DNA of 16,100 bases from an uncultured Mycoplasmatota bacterium (GTDB taxonomy: Bacteria; Bacillota_I; Bacilli_A; RF39; UBA660), in the NCBI GenBank assembly GCA_948469295.1, contig CAOKLK010000001.1, positions 1 to 16,100 on the forward strand, given 5' to 3'. The stretch's first letter is position 1; the number at the start of each line of letters is the position of its first letter. The position numbers and the translations under genes were made by a program. The notes beneath the pieces were generated by a model that saw nothing but the letters and a program-made list of their open reading frames with translations, was not told the origin of the DNA and ran no database searches. Positions 13,454-16,100 of the stretch are shown piece after piece.

Positions 13454-13683
13454 AATAGAACAGTTAATGTTTGAATTAAATCATTATCCGTGATTTTTTC
13501 TATATAAATTTCTAGATTTGTATTGATTTCTTCGAAAATAATTACGTTATCAGGAATTACTTCTTTATTGTCTGAAACTTCCATTGCTAGAAAATAGTGC
13601 TTTTCTTGCCAAGTAGTTTCATTTAATAACAAGTATTTTTTATTATTTTCTAAGGTTATGATGGTATTGATTTTTAATTTCAT
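13438..13683 (-). CDS. Small DUF1292-like protein
   Basis: 81 residues: TIITLENNKKYLLLNETTWQEKHYFLAMEV, later VIIFEEI, LEIYIEKITDNDLIQTL. The order of strands (ITLE, YxxL, YYLLA-like, VxIFE, LxxIxD) resembles the DUF1292/YrzB family. The match is moderate and made by eye. The ATG (13683) lies 2 bases after the TAA of the coiled-coil gene, and its ribosome binding site GGAGG is formed by the last two Gly codons of that gene. The two are therefore co-translated and probably functionally linked. A terminator follows. Confidence 0.6.
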   Translation of the reverse strand: MKLKINTIITLENNKKYLLLNETTWQEKHYFLAMEVSDNKEVIPDNVIIFEEINTNLEIYIEKITDNDLIQTLTVLLKAQL

Positions 13684-13685
13684 TC

Positions 13686-15671
13686 TTAACCTCCAATAAT
13701 CGAGTCAAAATCAATGTAGTCGTCATCTTTAAAATCACTGATCATGACGTCTGATTGATTTTCAATTTCTTTTGGCTCCTCAGTTTGATTTTCTAAGTCT
13801 TCAATGTTAATGACTTTTAATCTTTCTGTCACTGGGATTTGTACAGAATCTAAAATGGAAAAGTCCATAGGTTTAATTTCTTCTAATGGTGTTATTGTTT
13901 CTTCGATGATAGGATTAGAAATTATTTCTGGTGTTGGATTTTCGACTTCTGTCATGACAATAGGTGCTTCTTCTGATACTTTGATATCGTCGTCCCAATC
14001 AATATTGATTCGTTCTTCTAAGTTTTCTTTTTCTTCGATTACATTTTTATTTTTTTCTACTCTTGTAAAATCTTCTATTGAAGGTGTTAAGTCTTCTGTA
14101 ATTCGGAAATCATTTGGATCTTCTATGATATTTTTACTTTCCTCTTCTAGGAAGGCTCCTAAAGCCATTTCTATTTCATCATAAATTTCACTTGGTGTTT
14201 CTTTGTATTTTTTTCTTTCATTGATTGCATTTATTTTGTCATTTAATTCTTTTAGTTTATTTTTATCACTTTCCACTGCTAATACATCGGTTGCTCTTCC
14301 ACTCACCATAACTTTTTTAGCTACATCTTTTAAAGATTTTTCTATTTTGTTTATTTTTTCATTTATTTTTCCAATGGATTCTATTTCTAATTCTTTTGAA
14401 TATAACATTAAGTCTTCCATTTCATTTTCGTATGCACTGATCATTTCTTCAATAATCGCAAGTTCTTCTTCTTTCTTTTTATAAGATGCTAAAAGGACTG
14501 CTTTTTTCTTTGGCGATTCATTTTCTTTTTCTTCTTCAATTACAATTTTGTATTCATTCAATTCTTTTTTTAATGTTTCTTCAATTACAGTTGCTGCACT
14601 TAATAAACTATTGATTTCCTTTACTTTTACGGTATCAATTTGTTTTATTTTATTTTTTAGTTCTGTCAACTCTTCTTCTAGTTCTTGTTTTTGTTCTTCT
14701 AGATATTTTTGACGATCTTTGACAATTTTGGTATCATTTCCATTGTATTGTTTACTTTCAATGTAACTTGCGTATTCATCACGTTCTAATGATGCAGTTT
14801 CTAACGCTTCTTTTAAAATTTTATTTACTTCACTACTGTTATCTAATTCCATGAAAGGTAGCTTTTTCACAATTGTAACTAATTCTCTTACTTTAGCTAA
14901 ACACCCAGTACGATCATCTTCTATTAAAAGTTCTTTGGCTTCATTGCCAATTAAACTTGGATCTTTTAAAATTTCTTCTTTTCTAGTTTGTAATTCTTCT
15001 ATTTTCGTTCTTAAATGATTTAATCTTTTTTCATCTTCATTCTTTTTATTTTGATCAATATAAGATTCATTGTTTAAAAGGCTTTCAATTGTTTTCGATA
15101 ATTTTTCTTTTTCTTCTTGAATACTGGTTTTTAATTTTGTAACATCGTTGGTAAAATCTGTTAGTTTTCTAGAAACGCTTAAATATTCTTCTTTGGTTTC
15201 TGTTACTTGTAATTTTGCTGATTCTAGTTTTTTTTCGGTTTCAGAAATAAGATTTTGATAGTATTCTCTAGTTTCTTTATCACTTTTGTTTAATGAATTT
15301 AATTTTTCATTTAGAACAGAAAGTAGTTTTGTTAATTTTGAAACTTTTTCTTCCCAAGTTAGCATGGTTTGATGAGAGGTCTCTTCTTCTTTTAAAATCT
15401 TTTTTAATTCTTTTTCTGATTTTTTTAAATTAGCTTCTAATTTTTGAATTTTCAATTCTAAACTTACTTTAATATTTTCATCAATAATACGATCACTGGC
15501 TTTGATATATTTTTCGTCTTTGATACTAAGCCTTAAGTCTTCCATTTCTTTTTTCTTTAGATCTATATCTGCTTGAATTTCTATTAGTTCTGCTTTTAGC
15601 GTATCGTAATTTGATGTACTTTTTGACATTTCAATCAGGGTATCGATTTTTACTAGCAAATCATTTGTCAT
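13686..15671 (-). CDS. Large coiled-coil protein with acidic, disordered C-terminal tail
   Basis: I do not recognise the family. It has 661 residues with no signal peptide or membrane segment, so it is likely cytoplasmic. Residues about 25-235 and 315-490 are long heptad-rich Lys/Glu/Leu helices (for example LELKIQKLEANLKKSEKEL, LEEQKQELEEELTELKNKI). A less coiled part lies between (about 236-312, DPSLIGNEAKELLIEDDRTG). Residues about 505-661 are acidic and Pro/Ile/Glu-rich, ending in DDDYIDFDSIIGG, a compact end that could be a short peptide docking motif. AAGGGAGTG precedes the ATG at 15671. It heads a two-gene transcript with the DUF1292-like gene. A scaffold or chromosome/cell-envelope organising role would suit the shape but is only a guess. 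Confidence 0.8.
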   Translation of the reverse strand: MTNDLLVKIDTLIEMSKSTSNYDTLKAELIEIQADIDLKKKEMEDLRLSIKDEKYIKASDRIIDENIKVSLELKIQKLEANLKKSEKELKKILKEEETSHQTMLTWEEKVSKLTKLLSVLNEKLNSLNKSDKETREYYQNLISETEKKLESAKLQVTETKEEYLSVSRKLTDFTNDVTKLKTSIQEEKEKLSKTIESLLNNESYIDQNKKNEDEKRLNHLRTKIEELQTRKEEILKDPSLIGNEAKELLIEDDRTGCLAKVRELVTIVKKLPFMELDNSSEVNKILKEALETASLERDEYASYIESKQYNGNDTKIVKDRQKYLEEQKQELEEELTELKNKIKQIDTVKVKEINSLLSAATVIEETLKKELNEYKIVIEEEKENESPKKKAVLLASYKKKEEELAIIEEMISAYENEMEDLMLYSKELEIESIGKINEKINKIEKSLKDVAKKVMVSGRATDVLAVESDKNKLKELNDKINAINERKKYKETPSEIYDEIEMALGAFLEEESKNIIEDPNDFRITEDLTPSIEDFTRVEKNKNVIEEKENLEERINIDWDDDIKVSEEAPIVMTEVENPTPEIISNPIIEETITPLEEIKPMDFSILDSVQIPVTERLKVINIEDLENQTEEPKEIENQSDVMISDFKDDDYIDFDSIIGG

Positions 15672-15701
15672 ACAGTCACTCCCTTATTCTTTATTATTAT
15701 C

Positions 15702-15730
15702 ATCTTACCATATGAAAATGATTTTGGCAA
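15702..15730 (-). promoter_or_regulatory. Promoter of the coiled-coil gene
   Basis: Minus strand TTGCCA (15730-15725), 17-base spacer, TAAGAT (15707-15702), about 30 bases before the ATG. A GATAAT a few bases further on is an alternative -10. Confidence 0.5.
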
Positions 15731-15758
15731 TTTCATTTTTTCTTTTTTCTATGAAAGT

Positions 15759-15797
15759 AAAAAACATATTTTATTTGTTTTATGAAATATGTTTTTT
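15759..15797. terminator. Terminator of the partial surface-protein gene
   Basis: Perfect 13-bp stem AAAAAACATATTT/AAATATGTTTTTT (15759-15771 and 15785-15797) with a 13-base loop. It follows the TAA of the minus-strand partial gene (15811) and ends in T on that strand. Confidence 0.8.
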
Positions 15798-15810
15798 TTA
15801 TTTGGAATTT

Positions 15811-16100
15811 TTATTCCATTATATATGGAGAAGTTGTTGTTCCATTTCCACTTATCACTTTTACATTTGTTTTTAAATATATTGCTGGGATCATATTATT
15901 TGATAAAGATGCGGAAAGTTGACTTGGCGATCCACCATCCATCATAAAGAAAACAGATGAGGCGTTTGTGGAATCTAAAAGAGGCATGATGGTCCATATT
16001 CTTTGATTTGATTTATATAGCCAATTGTTGCTCTTACATTCACTTATCATTGATACTTCTGACATAGAAAGCAATTTCTTATTTAAACATGTTTCTCGTT
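15811..16100 (-). CDS. C-terminal end of a surface-protein paralogue (cut by window edge)
   Basis: The frame is open from the window edge (first codons RETCLNKK) to TAA at 15811-15813. RETCLNKKLLSMSEVSMI, then SECKSNNWLYKSNQRIWTIMP, aligns with DREACLNATLGSYSAFSNCKHNNWLIKEEAIWLMNP of the intact gene at 10150-11640. Both end in a similar way (IPAIYLKTNVKVISGNGTTTSPY against YPVVYLKQEVKIESGTGSANDP). An internal TTG at 16074 is not a real start. The rest lies outside the window. Confidence 0.85.
   Translation of the reverse strand, partial: RETCLNKKLLSMSEVSMISECKSNNWLYKSNQRIWTIMPLLDSTNASSVFFMMDGGSPSQLSASLSNNMIPAIYLKTNVKVISGNGTTTSPYIME

Noticed and set aside
13804..14484. Ser/Phe/Ile-rich open frames on the plus strand opposite the coiled-coil gene.
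   Set aside because: They mirror the Glu/Lys-rich codons of the real gene, have no ribosome binding site and no recognisable features.

Overview
The window is a very AT-rich piece of a Gram-positive (Bacillota-type) chromosome. The evidence is a T-box leader in front of pheST, sigma-A-type promoters, strong AGGAGG ribosome binding sites, intrinsic terminators after nearly every transcript, and membrane-anchored surface proteins with a short N-terminal anchor. TGA acts as stop (gene at 387-2585) and all tryptophans in the conserved genes are TGG, so the code is standard bacterial, not the mycoplasma code. MurE carries the DNPR motif of meso-diaminopimelate ligases, so the cell very probably makes peptidoglycan. 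An uncultured, host-associated Bacilli lineage is the most likely source, but this is inference.

Layout. 1-217 (-): start of a membrane-anchored protein with an NPCBM-like beginning, behind a promoter overlapped by WalR-like boxes. 387-2585 (-): a 732-residue protein of unknown function built from two pairs of internal repeats. 2639-4267 (+): a consensus promoter, a strong ribosome binding site, and an anchored Cys-Pro-repeat surface protein whose likely true N-terminus is cut off by an in-frame TAA. 4353-4946 (+): a decayed surface-protein gene with a BspA/DUF285-like tail, paralogous to the intact gene at 10150-11640. 5054-8690 (-): T-box leader, pheS and pheT; pheT is broken by one in-frame TAA. 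8729-9323 (-): rubrerythrin with its own promoter. 9378-10151 (+): gmk, whose -10 box lies between the arms of an 18-bp perfect palindrome. 10150-11640 (-): intact anchored surface protein. 11744-13429 (-): murE overlapping a DUF1653 gene. 13428-15730 (-): a coiled-coil protein with an acidic tail followed at once by a small DUF1292-like gene. 15759-16100 (-): C-terminal end of a further surface-protein paralogue.

Two themes run through the window. One is core housekeeping: Phe-tRNA charging under T-box control, GMP kinase, peptidoglycan precursor synthesis and peroxide defence. The other is a set of anchored extracellular proteins in several states: intact, partly decayed, and possibly translationally disabled. 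The most surprising observations are the in-frame TAA in essential pheT, the in-frame TAA behind a perfect promoter and ribosome binding site in the Cys-repeat gene, and the palindrome around the gmk -10 box. I found no tRNA, rRNA, CRISPR array, insertion sequence or phage gene.
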